Positions 14,514 through 22,190 of a stretch of 30,276 nucleotides of DNA are shown here, piece after piece. Numbering within the stretch: position 1 is the stretch's first letter; every line of letters starts with the position of its first letter. This DNA is from Russula earlei (taxonomy: Eukaryota > Basidiomycota > Agaricomycetes > Russulales > Russulaceae): NCBI GenBank assembly GCA_025769875.1, contig JAGFNK010000611.1, forward strand, positions 1 through 30,276. The letters are read 5' to 3'. The notes below the pieces were generated by a model, which was given only the letters and a program-made list of their open reading frames with translations, did no database searches and was not told the origin of the DNA. The position numbers and the translations under genes are program-made.

Positions 14514-17500
14514 ATGTTCAGGAAATTTATAGAAAGGCCTGTTCTGGCCACTGTTATATCCATACTGCTCGTAATACTGGGTATTTTGGGATTAACCTCC
14601 CTTCCCTTACAGCAGTTCCCCGAAATCGCGCCCCCTGCCGTGCAGGTAACCGCCTTATATCCCGGGGCTAATGCCGAAACCATTCTTCGCTCCGTAGCGC
14701 CTTCCCTGGAAGAGTCCATTAACGGGGTGGAAAATATGACTTACATGAGTTCTACCGCCAGTAATGACGGTACGCTCGTGATCTCTGTTTATTTTAAACT
14801 GGGTACCAACCCCGACCAGGCGGCTGTGAATGTACAGAACCGCGTGTCGCAGGCAACCAGTCAATTACCTGCAGAAGTAGTGCAGGCCGGTATCACAACC
14901 GCCAAACAACAGAATAGCCTGATCATGGTGGTGGATGTCTATAGCGATAATCCTAAACTATATGATCAAACGTTTCTGGCTAACTACGCCAATATCAACA
15001 TGATACCGGAAATGAAGCGTATCCCCGGTGTAGGTCAGGCCCTGATCTTTGGAGGGGTAAAGGATTACTCCATGCGTATTTGGTTAAACCCTTCACAAAT
15101 GGCCGCCTATCGCATGACGCCCCAGGAAGTTACAGCAGCTATACAGGATCAGAACATTGAAGCTGCTCCCGGTAGTTTTGGCCAAAGCAGCAAAGAGTCA
15201 TTTGAATATGTGATCAAATACAAAGGAAAACTCAATAAACCAGGTGATTATGAGGATATTGTAATTCGTGCCAATCCTGATGGTTCCATACTACGGTTGA
15301 AAGATGTGGCTCGCGTAGAGTTTGGTTCTTATACCTATGGTAGCTATACAAGGATCAACGGTAAGCCGGGTATTGACCTGGCTGTCATGCAGTTACCGGG
15401 TTCAAATGCCAATGATATCCAGATAGCCATCAACCAGTTTGTAGAAAAAGCATCCAAAAGTTTCCCTAAGGGTGTAAAGTATGATATTCTATACAGTACC
15501 AAAGTAGCATTGGATCAATCGATTGACCAGGTGAAGCACACCCTGATCGAAGCCTTTATACTCGTATTCATAGTAGTGTTCATCTTCCTGCAGGATTTCC
15601 GTTCCACCCTTATACCTGCCATTGCAGTACCGGTAGCTTTTATAGGTACCTTCTTCTTTATGCAACTATTCGGGTTCTCCATCAACCTGCTTACCTTATT
15701 CGCCCTTGTATTGGCGATCGGTATCGTAGTGGATGATGCCATCGTGGTGGTAGAAGCAGTGCACTCCAAAATGGAGCACAAGCACCTGCCGCCGAAGGCG
15801 GCAACAACCGCAGCCATGAGCGAGATAACCGGTGCCATCATTTCCATTACGTTGGTTATGTCCGCCGTATTCCTCCCGGTCGGTTTTATGCAAGGCTCCA
15901 CAGGTATGTTCTACCGGCAGTTCGCCTTCACCCTGGCGATAGCTATCGTGATCTCTGCCGTGAACGCGCTTACCTTAAGCCCCGCCTTATGTGCGCTCTT
16001 ACTAAAAGATATACATAGCGATCCGGCTACAGGAGAGGTAAGAAAGAAGAGCTTTAAAGAGAAATTCTTTGCAGGCTTCAACAGTGGCTTTACCAATATT
16101 ACCAATCGGTATGTAGGTAGTCTTCGTTTCCTCATCCGTTACAAATGGGTGGGTCTGCTCGGCCTGGCTATTGTGATAGCCTCTACCGTGTATATGGTAA
16201 AGCATACACAATCCGGCTTTATTCCTTCCGAGGACCAGGGCTTTGTGGCAATCGCCTTATCAATGCCTGCAGGCGCTTCTCTCGATAGAACAACCGAAGT
16301 ATTGCGCCAGGCAGAGCAACAACTGCAGCCATTGGAAGGAACAAGATTATTAAACACACTGGCTGGGTTCAACATCTTAACACAATCCACCAGCCCATCC
16401 GCGGGTGTATGTTTTGTACTGCTGAAGCCTTCTCATGAAAGAGGGAAACAACAGAACATCAACGATATCATGAACCAGATGCGTGGAAAGCTCGCCACTA
16501 TTAAGGATGGTAGTTTCTTTGTCTTCACTTTCCCAACCGTACCCGGCTTTAGTAACGTAGATGGTTTGGATATGGTATTGGAAGATCGCACAGCCGGTCG
16601 TCTCGATAAGTTTAGTACAGTGGCCAACAACTTTATTGGTGAGCTGATGAAGCGCAAGGAGATAGCCGTAGCATTTACTTCTTTCAAAGCCAATTACCCG
16701 CAACTGGAATTAGAGGTGGATGATGTAAAGGCCAAGCAACTGGGTGTAAGTGTAAGAGACGTACTACAAACCATGCAGGCTTATTTTGGTAGCGCACAGG
16801 CATCCGACTTCAACCGCTTTGGTAAGTATTACCGCGTGGTGGTACAGGCCGATATAGCAGCCCGTGCAGAACCTTCTGCTATGAATGGAGTGTTTGTAAA
16901 GAATAGCAAAGGAGAGATGGTGCCGATCAATACACTGGTGAAGTTAAACAGGGTGTATGGTCCCGAAACGGCTTCCCGTTACAACCTGTTTGGTTCTATT
17001 GGTATCAATGCCATCCAGAAACCAGGGTATAGTTCCGGTGATGCGATCCGTGCAGTAGAAGAAGTAGCAGCAGCCAGCTTACCGGTTGGTTACTCTTATG
17101 AGTTCAACGGTTTAACAAGAGAGGAAATGGTTTCAGGCGGACAATCAGCGATGATCTTCGCGTTGTGTCTGCTCTTTGTATACTTCCTGTTATCAGCGCA
17201 ATATGAAAGTTATATACTGCCACTGGCCGTTATCCTTTCTATCCCTACAGGTATCTTCGGTGTATTCGCTGCTATCGGTTTAACAGGTATTGAAAACAAT
17301 ATCTATGTACAGGTAGCGCTGATCATGTTGATCGGGTTACTGGCCAAGAATGCCATCCTGATCGTGGAGTTTGCGGTGCAAAGAAGAAGGGCAGGTAAAA
17401 CATTGCTTTCTGCTTCTCTCGAAGCAGCCAAGCTAAGGTTGCGTCCGATCATCATGACATCCCTTGCCTTCGTGGTAGGATTGATCCCGATGATGCGTGC

Positions 17501-17681
17501 TACCGGGCCTTCTGCATTAGGTAACCACTCTATCAGTATCGGTGCCGCAGGTGGTATGATTGCCGGTGTAATACTCGGTCTCTTTATCATCCCGGTATTG
17601 TTCATCATCTTCCAGTACTTACAAGAGCTCGTAACCGGCAAACCAACAGCAGTAGTACACAACGAAGAACAAATTCACTAA
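14514..17681 (+). CDS. RND multidrug efflux transporter, HAE1 family (AcrB-like)
   Basis: 1055 residues, the normal HAE1 size (about 1030-1060). The N-terminus MFRKFIERPVLATVISI is the standard first helix. The proton-relay pair is Asp407 and Asp408 in GIVVDDAIVVVEAV, and the matching Lys945 lies in LAKNAILIVEFA, so the pump should be active. Two large periplasmic loops with porter and docking subdomains sit between helices 1-2 and 7-8, as in the family. It captures hydrophobic compounds from the periplasm and inner membrane and exports them by proton antiport. It is followed by the outer-membrane factor gene 2 bp after the stop. Within the gene are an operator-like 14-mer at 16099 and a short GC palindrome at 15787. 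Confidence 0.95.
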   Translation: MFRKFIERPVLATVISILLVILGILGLTSLPLQQFPEIAPPAVQVTALYPGANAETILRSVAPSLEESINGVENMTYMSSTASNDGTLVISVYFKLGTNPDQAAVNVQNRVSQATSQLPAEVVQAGITTAKQQNSLIMVVDVYSDNPKLYDQTFLANYANINMIPEMKRIPGVGQALIFGGVKDYSMRIWLNPSQMAAYRMTPQEVTAAIQDQNIEAAPGSFGQSSKESFEYVIKYKGKLNKPGDYEDIVIRANPDGSILRLKDVARVEFGSYTYGSYTRINGKPGIDLAVMQLPGSNANDIQIAINQFVEKASKSFPKGVKYDILYSTKVALDQSIDQVKHTLIEAFILVFIVVFIFLQDFRSTLIPAIAVPVAFIGTFFFMQLFGFSINLLTLFALVLAIGIVVDDAIVVVEAVHSKMEHKHLPPKAATTAAMSEITGAIISITLVMSAVFLPVGFMQGSTGMFYRQFAFTLAIAIVISAVNALTLSPALCALLLKDIHSDPATGEVRKKSFKEKFFAGFNSGFTNITNRYVGSLRFLIRYKWVGLLGLAIVIASTVYMVKHTQSGFIPSEDQGFVAIALSMPAGASLDRTTEVLRQAEQQLQPLEGTRLLNTLAGFNILTQSTSPSAGVCFVLLKPSHERGKQQNINDIMNQMRGKLATIKDGSFFVFTFPTVPGFSNVDGLDMVLEDRTAGRLDKFSTVANNFIGELMKRKEIAVAFTSFKANYPQLELEVDDVKAKQLGVSVRDVLQTMQAYFGSAQASDFNRFGKYYRVVVQADIAARAEPSAMNGVFVKNSKGEMVPINTLVKLNRVYGPETASRYNLFGSIGINAIQKPGYSSGDAIRAVEEVAAASLPVGYSYEFNGLTREEMVSGGQSAMIFALCLLFVYFLLSAQYESYILPLAVILSIPTGIFGVFAAIGLTGIENNIYVQVALIMLIGLLAKNAILIVEFAVQRRRAGKTLLSASLEAAKLRLRPIIMTSLAFVVGLIPMMRATGPSALGNHSISIGAAGGMIAGVILGLFIIPVLFIIFQYLQELVTGKPTAVVHNEEQIH

Positions 17682-17683
17682 TC

Positions 17684-19111
17684 ATGTATCAACATACAAT
17701 GGCAAAACATATTTTCATATCTCTCACTATTGGGGCAGTCATGGGCCTTACTGCCTGTGCCGTATCAAAGGATACGGCTACCCCCAAACCGGAGCTGCCT
17801 GCAGGCTTTCGCAATCAAACCGGTACTGATACCAACAGTATCGCCACCATTCAATACAAAGCGTTCTTTACAGATGCGCCTTTGCAAAAACTATTGGATA
17901 GTGCCATCACCCGCAATTATGATATGCAGGTAGCAGTAAAGAACATAGAAGCGGCACAACTGGCATTCCGCCAAACCAAATGGAACAATATCCCAACGGC
18001 CTCTTTAGGGGTAACCGTGGGTACCAACCGCCCTTCAGACAATAGCCTGAATGGTTTAACCGCCAGCCAGTTCCTCGGCACAAGTCACATTGAAGACTAT
18101 GCCGTAACAGCCGCCTTCTCCTGGGAAGCAGATATCTGGGGTAAGATCAAAAATCAGCAGAAACAGGCCTTAACAGCCTACCTGCAAACCAAAGAAGCGC
18201 AGAAAGCAGTACAAACAAATATTGTGGCAAGCGTAGCGCAAGGGTATTATAACCTCTTGATGCTCGATGAGCAATTATCCGTAGCGCAAAAGAACCTGTT
18301 GCTCAATGATAGTACGCTTCGCATTATCCGTTTGCAATACCAGTCTGGCCAGGTTACAGCACTGGCGGTACAGCAGGCATTGGCACAACGCGAAGTAGCT
18401 GCACAACTGGTACCACAGCTGGAGCAGAACATTACCATACAGGAAAATGCACTTAGTATCCTCGCAGGAAGACTGCCGGGTAAAACAGAACGCAGTGCCT
18501 CCCTGGAAGCGATCACGCTACCAGCCAGCTTATCCGCTGGTGTTCCCTCCATCATGGTTAGCCGCAGGCCCGATGTACAAAACACTGAACTGGAATTAAC
18601 AGCAGCCAATGCAAGGGTAGGTATTGCCAAAGCCAATATCTATCCCACGCTCAGCATAACAGCCAGTGGGGGATTAAACTCTTTCAAGGCCAGTAACTGG
18701 TTCAATATCCCCGCCTCTTTATTTGGCCTTGCAGCGGGTGGTATTGCACAACCTTTGTTACAGCACAAGCAATTACAAACACAGTATGAGCTCGCAAAAA
18801 TAGACAGGGAAAAAACAGTCATCCGTTTTCGCCAATCCGTACTGAACGCAGTAGGCGAAGTATCAGATGCCCTGGTAAAGATCGATAAGTTAAAAGAGCA
18901 ACAGGATATCGCTGCAGGCAGGGTAGCCATCTTGCAACAGGCTATTGCCAATGCAAATATGCTATTCCAGAATGGATTAGCTAATTACCTCGAAGTAATA
19001 ACAGCACAAGCCAATGTACTGCAAAGCGAGCTCGACTTAGTAGCATTAAAGCGCAGCCGTTTAGCAGCAGTAGTAGACTTATACAGATCACTAGGTGGCG
19101 GCTGGCAATAA
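17684..19111 (+). CDS. RND outer-membrane factor, TolC/NodT-like lipoprotein
   Basis: 475 residues from 17684, or 470 from the second ATG at 17699, which gives a neater signal peptide (MAKHIFISLTIGAVMGLTAC). The lipobox Cys25 indicates lipidation. Two repeated OEP halves follow, each with long coiled-coil helices; NYDMQVAVKNIEAAQLAFRQ and the WEADIWGKIKNQQKQA region mark the first, and RRPDVQNTELELTAANARVG marks the second, both typical of NodT-family factors. It forms the trimeric outer-membrane channel for the pump. Last gene of the operon, 142 bp before a strong terminator. Confidence 0.92.
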   Translation: MYQHTMAKHIFISLTIGAVMGLTACAVSKDTATPKPELPAGFRNQTGTDTNSIATIQYKAFFTDAPLQKLLDSAITRNYDMQVAVKNIEAAQLAFRQTKWNNIPTASLGVTVGTNRPSDNSLNGLTASQFLGTSHIEDYAVTAAFSWEADIWGKIKNQQKQALTAYLQTKEAQKAVQTNIVASVAQGYYNLLMLDEQLSVAQKNLLLNDSTLRIIRLQYQSGQVTALAVQQALAQREVAAQLVPQLEQNITIQENALSILAGRLPGKTERSASLEAITLPASLSAGVPSIMVSRRPDVQNTELELTAANARVGIAKANIYPTLSITASGGLNSFKASNWFNIPASLFGLAAGGIAQPLLQHKQLQTQYELAKIDREKTVIRFRQSVLNAVGEVSDALVKIDKLKEQQDIAAGRVAILQQAIANANMLFQNGLANYLEVITAQANVLQSELDLVALKRSRLAAVVDLYRSLGGGWQ

Positions 19112-19146
19112 GTGAAAGTAGTAAGTGATAAGTTTGGAATGTTCCA

Positions 19147-19232
19147 TAAGAGGCTCCCGGCAAGGCTGTAAAGATGAATAAAGGGTTAATCAGCTTCAAC
19201 TGTCATAGTTGAAAATGGAAGGGAGCTTCTTA
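19147..19232 (+). ncRNA. candidate structured RNA in the 3' untranslated region of the efflux operon
   Basis: TAAGAGGCTCCC (19147-19158) pairs with GGGAGCTTCTTA (19221-19232) over 12 bp with one G-U wobble. Inside it TTCAACT (19195-19201) and AGTTGAA (19207-19213) form a 7-bp hairpin with a 5-nt loop. CTGTAA (19166-19171) could alternatively pair with TTACAG (19230-19235), competing with the outer stem. A canonical terminator follows at 19254. No known RNA family was recognised; it may be an mRNA 3' element or an independent small RNA. Confidence 0.4.
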
Positions 19233-19253
19233 CAGGGTTTTGGTGAATAAGAC

Positions 19254-19275
19254 GAGCCGGGCTTTTGCCCGGCTC
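19254..19275 (+). terminator. intrinsic terminator of the RND operon
   Basis: GAGCCGGGC (19254-19262), loop TTTT, GCCCGGCTC (19267-19275), then TTGTGTTTCTT. A perfect 9-bp GC-rich stem with a T-rich tail. Confidence 0.88.
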
Positions 19276-19315
19276 TTGTGTTTCTTCAACACCATCCTAA
19301 CTTATTTCAGCGTAA

Positions 19316-19347
19316 ATCTGCGTGTATTCAATCCGCGAAAATCTGCG
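19316..19347. repeat. interspersed heptamer repeat cluster R4 (ATCYGCG units)
   Basis: ATCTGCG at 19316, ATCCGCG at 19331 and ATCTGCG at 19341, that is 15 then 10 nt spacing, the same phasing as in R2. It lies just outside the stop of the minus-strand SnoaL-like gene. Confidence 0.72.
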
Positions 19348-19356
19348 GGAAAAAGA

Positions 19357-19722
19357 CTAGTAAAAGAACTGCTCCAAAACAATCTTACCATCCTTTACCT
19401 GGAATACACCAATCTCTTCCAGTTGCCTGCGCGGCATATCTTTAAAACTAACATCCCGCTTCAATACCACGGTAAAGAAATCACCCCCCACCAATGGCTC
19501 ACTGCAATACTGGCTATGGAGAGTTTCTATCCTTTCCCGGTTCGCCGCGCCTTTGGCTTTAAGAGCTTCTTTTCCCTGGGTTATCACGGCTATACCCCTT
19601 TGGGCTACATGTTCCGGTTCCCGGCAGATTACATTGTCGTCATGAAGTGCATCCAGTATTTCAACCCATTTATTTTGGGTGGCTAATTCGTGATAGCGTG
19701 TGGCAATTTCCTGTGTTGTCAT
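19357..19722 (-). CDS. SnoaL-like / NTF2-fold protein
   Basis: 121 residues from the ATG at 19722. The pattern TTQEIATRYHELATQNKWVE, then ILDALHDDNVICREPEH, a GKEALKAKGA helix and the alternating strands near the end (DFFTVVLKRDVSF, GVFQVKDGKIVLEQFFY) is that of small NTF2-like cone folds of the SnoaL group. Such proteins bind or isomerise small hydrophobic molecules, but many have no known activity, and no catalytic Asp/His set is certain here. It stands alone on the minus strand between the efflux operon terminator and the toxin-antitoxin module. Confidence 0.78.
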   Translation of the reverse strand: MTTQEIATRYHELATQNKWVEILDALHDDNVICREPEHVAQRGIAVITQGKEALKAKGAANRERIETLHSQYCSEPLVGGDFFTVVLKRDVSFKDMPRRQLEEIGVFQVKDGKIVLEQFFY

Positions 19723-19827
19723 AAATGTTCTTTTTTAAGATGAAATATTTAACAACACGAAGATGAAAGAGGAGAGTGACAACCCTATGGCAGTTATCTC
19801 CGGCACCTGCGCAGTTTTTGAAGAATC

Positions 19828-19859
19828 TTTGCAATTTGTTCCATTTTAAGTTAACTTTG
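19828..19859 (+). promoter_or_regulatory. complete promoter of the toxin-antitoxin pair
   Basis: TTTG (19828-19831), a 20-bp spacer, then TAACTTTG (19852-19859), both exact matches to the Bacteroidota consensus. The -7 box ends 16 bp before the toxin ATG at 19876. Confidence 0.75.
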
Positions 19860-19875
19860 CCATTACAATACTGAA

Positions 19876-20214
19876 ATGGAGCAGGTAAGAGAACTCATAT
19901 TTTATCGGCATTATTTTCATGACTTTTTCAATGAACAAACAGAAAAGGTAAAAGAGAAAATTGATTATGTGCTTTTTCTATTAGCACATGCTGATCGTGT
20001 GCCTGAAAAGTTCCTGAAGCACATGGAAGGCCAGAAAGGGCTTTATGAAGTTAGGGTAGCAGTAGCGAGTAATATCTATAGAATTTTCTGCTGTTTTGAT
20101 AAAGGAAAGATTGTTATTCTCTTTAATGGCTTTCAGAAGAAAGCACAGAAAACGCCAAAACAGGAAATTGAATTGGCTGTTAAGTTGATGAAGGAATATT
20201 TTGATAACAAATAA
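19876..20214 (+). CDS. HigB/RelE-like toxin, phage-derived Gp49 family
   Basis: 112 residues. The C-terminal half shows the Gp49-like/HigB pattern: a LYEVRV strand, then YRIFCCFD, a short turn, an IVILFNGFQKK strand and a closing helix after KTPKQEIE. These proteins are RelE-fold ribosome-dependent mRNA interferases. It is placed before its antitoxin, the order usual for HigBA, and the two are separated by 7 bp. Its own promoter is complete, so the pair is likely expressed. No truncation is seen. Confidence 0.85.
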   Translation: MEQVRELIFYRHYFHDFFNEQTEKVKEKIDYVLFLLAHADRVPEKFLKHMEGQKGLYEVRVAVASNIYRIFCCFDKGKIVILFNGFQKKAQKTPKQEIELAVKLMKEYFDNK

Positions 20215-20221
20215 ATTTATT

Positions 20222-20524
20222 ATGGCAACCACTAAAAAAAATACCACCACTTTTAACGAACACCTGGACAAGCGTTATGGTAAACGAGGAACGGAAGAAA
20301 GAACCGAATTCGAAATAAAAGCCAAAGCATTTTTGATAGGCGAAGTGATCAAAGAGGAAAGACGTCTTGCTAAATTAACCCAGGAGCAATTAGCTGATAA
20401 AATCGGTGCAAAGAAAAGCTTTATCTCAAGAATTGAAAATGGCCAGAGTGATATTCAACTTTCCACGTTGTACAGGCTTCTTGAATTTGGCTTGGGTAAG
20501 AAAGTAGAATTAATAGTCCGTTAA
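20222..20524 (+). CDS. HigA-like antitoxin, XRE-family helix-turn-helix
   Basis: 100 residues from the ATG at 20222; an in-frame TTG further upstream overlaps the toxin and is less likely. Residues about 42-65 form the helix-turn-helix (LAKLTQEQLADKIGAKKSF, then the recognition helix ISRIENG). The N-terminal part before it (about 1-40) is charged and includes EFEIKAKAFLIGEVIKEERR, a usual antitoxin segment. It should neutralise the toxin by direct binding and repress the shared promoter. Confidence 0.87.
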   Translation: MATTKKNTTTFNEHLDKRYGKRGTEERTEFEIKAKAFLIGEVIKEERRLAKLTQEQLADKIGAKKSFISRIENGQSDIQLSTLYRLLEFGLGKKVELIVR

Positions 20525-20542
20525 GTTTTGTATCTTTACCAC

Positions 20543-20722
20543 ATGGCAAACAGGCAAATTGTATTAAAAACAGCTTCTAACCGCAAGGGAACCATTCCCA
20601 GGGCTGCCGTACGCAAGGCAGTGAAGGCTGTTTTTGGTGCCACGATTGAAATCCTTTCGGCAAAGCCCGCCAAAACTGCTATAAAAATGGCTAAAAAGCC
20701 CGCGCTCTCCCGGGCCAGTTAA
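20543..20722 (+). CDS. small, strongly basic protein of unknown function, 59 aa
   Basis: The ATG at 20543 begins MANRQIVLKTASNRKGTIPR; a TTG at 20528 is a less likely start. The protein is rich in Lys/Arg/Ala, with a KTIKMAKKPA-like basic tail (residues about 44-56), and has no membrane segment, so nucleic-acid binding is plausible. The preceding TATCTTTA (20531-20538) is one base from the -7 consensus. It is 22 bp before the TIR-like gene and 18 bp after the antitoxin, so it could belong to either unit. I do not recognise a family; proteins of this kind can be over-called, hence moderate confidence. Confidence 0.55.
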   Translation: MANRQIVLKTASNRKGTIPRAAVRKAVKAVFGATIEILSAKPAKTAIKMAKKPALSRAS

Positions 20723-20744
20723 CCTATTATATACTGCACAGCCA

Positions 20745-21374
20745 ATGACTAAGCAGCCAGGTTACCATGATTCCGTTTTTCTCAATTGCCCTTTTGATGA
20801 TGAATATAAACCTATACTAAGGGCTATCCTGTATACCGTATATAGGTGTGGCTTCTTTCCAAAAACAGCATTGGATGAAGATGATGGTACGGATTACCGG
20901 CTCAACAAGATCATCCGTAAGATCAGCGACTGTAAATATGGTATCCACGATCTCTCACGCATCGAAGTAAATATAAATGGCTACCCACGTTTCAATATGC
21001 CTTTTGAGTTAGGGATATTCTTTGGTGCCAAACACCTGGGTAATACAAAACAGCGTGCTAAGAATGCATTAGTATTGGAGCCAGCTAAATATGCTGCACA
21101 ACAACTGATTTCCGATTTAAATGGGATTGATCCACAGGCACACAATAACAATCCTGAAAATGCCATGCGGCAGGTACGTAATTGGCTGCGTACTGCTTCC
21201 GGACGAACTACCATACCCGGGCCTGAAATCCTTAACCGGCAATACCACGAGTTTAATAAGGGCCTTCCTGCTGTAGCCCATGCACTGGGTTTCCGGGTGG
21301 ATGAAATAAATTACACTGATCTTGTGAATGTAATAGAAGATGTGGTGAGCGAACAGCTAAACAGAACACCATAG
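20745..21374 (+). CDS. predicted TIR/deoxyribosyltransferase-like (DRHyd superfamily) protein
   Basis: 209 residues. It opens with HDSVFLNCPFDDEYKPILRA (8-27), then CGFFPKTAL and a DEDDG loop, KIIRKISDCKYGIHDLSR (55-72) and FNMPFELGIFFGAK (83-96), and later SDLNGIDPQAH (123-133). This order (strand with N/D-P, a KI..I..C/S.. helix, an H-D-S/L-SR strand, then an N..FELG helix) recalls the TIR and nucleoside 2-deoxyribosyltransferase superfamily, where the Glu of the ELG motif (Glu88 here) is the catalytic residue attacking an N-glycosidic bond. I recognise the family as common in bacterial accessory regions but not a settled name. The step from fold to NAD or nucleotide hydrolysis is inference. 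Confidence 0.7.
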   Translation: MTKQPGYHDSVFLNCPFDDEYKPILRAILYTVYRCGFFPKTALDEDDGTDYRLNKIIRKISDCKYGIHDLSRIEVNINGYPRFNMPFELGIFFGAKHLGNTKQRAKNALVLEPAKYAAQQLISDLNGIDPQAHNNNPENAMRQVRNWLRTASGRTTIPGPEILNRQYHEFNKGLPAVAHALGFRVDEINYTDLVNVIEDVVSEQLNRTP

Positions 21375-21407
21375 GCACCCTGTTAATTACAGTAATAAGC
21401 CGGTTAG

Positions 21408-22190
21408 CTAACCATAATCCGAGGCTGCTTGTACAGCCGGAAGGTGAAGCTCATCAGCACTCACTGAATACCGCCCCCGCAACCCGGGCCACGGTATATA
21501 CAACTGGGCTCGCTTATTTATAAAAGTAGCAGGTACTGCATAATATGTTACACGTTGATCCGATCGTAGCCTTCTCCTTCTTCCATCCTTAGCAGGAATA
21601 CTTTTACTCAGTGCCTCTTTGTGATCCTTGTGTCCTAAGTGTTTAATCACTTCCTTCGCGTCTTTGCGCGTATTCCTCTTTGCGTCTCTGTGTGAAACCT
21701 TCTCCGCCGCCGCAGGCGATTTCCCCTCAATCCCAATAATCCCCCCAATCCAGAGCCTGTCCCGCCTTTGGCGGGATTCAGACATCTCCCTCACAATCTC
21801 CAGCACCACTGCCTTCGGCTCTTTCCCCTCTGCCCATTCCTCCCACCAGAAGCCCTGTTCACCCACTGCTTCCCGCAACCACCTATACACAGTCTCAATA
21901 GCATACCCTCTCTTAAACAACTGGTAAGCAATCTTTTTCAGCAGTACATACAAAGCATACACATGCCGCTCACCAGTAACCTCCTCATATACCCGCGAAC
22001 TGGTTTTGGAAGCCAGTGTCTGTACATTCGCATAAGCCATCGTAACAGCAAAGGCCGGATCACTCTTTACCCGTTCACCGGTTAAGCTCGTCCATTCCCG
22101 GATACACTGTACCCCATCCCGTTCAAAAACGAGAAAGTTATCTTCAAACCTTCCTTTCTTTAATCGATATGGTCCGGTAATTTTCACCAT
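21408..22190 (-). CDS. hypothetical protein with an in-frame insertion of the heptamer repeat
   Basis: 260 residues from the ATG at 22190; the longer frame to 22214 begins with TTG. Residues 1-75 (KITGPYRLKKGRFEDNFLV, then GERVKSDPAFAVTMAYANVQ) resemble the N-terminus of short Bacteroidota hypothetical proteins that carry an ER(I/V)K.DPAF.RT-type segment. Residues about 166-196 are translated repeat cluster R5 (SHRDAKRNTRKDAKEVIKHL), low in complexity and full of Lys, Arg and His. The last 55 residues (VTYYAVPATFINKRAQLYIP) again look like ordinary protein. A CCCGCCtttGGCGGG palindrome also lies inside the gene (21760-21776). Function unknown; it might be a partly decayed gene still open in frame. 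Confidence 0.6.
   Translation of the reverse strand: MVKITGPYRLKKGRFEDNFLVFERDGVQCIREWTSLTGERVKSDPAFAVTMAYANVQTLASKTSSRVYEEVTGERHVYALYVLLKKIAYQLFKRGYAIETVYRWLREAVGEQGFWWEEWAEGKEPKAVVLEIVREMSESRQRRDRLWIGGIIGIEGKSPAAAEKVSHRDAKRNTRKDAKEVIKHLGHKDHKEALSKSIPAKDGRRRRLRSDQRVTYYAVPATFINKRAQLYIPWPGLRGRYSVSADELHLPAVQAASDYG
21617..21692. repeat. interspersed heptamer repeat cluster R5, inside a coding region
   Basis: CTTTGTG at 21617, CCTTGTG at 21626, CTTCGCG at 21654, CTTTGCG at 21662 and 21678 and CTCTGTG at 21686. It belongs to the same family as R1 and R3 but lies within the minus-strand reading frame 21408-22190. Confidence 0.72.

Noticed and set aside
19876..20524. Prophage remnant
   Set aside because: The toxin belongs to a phage-named family, but no integrase, structural or lysis gene and no attachment-site repeats were seen around it.
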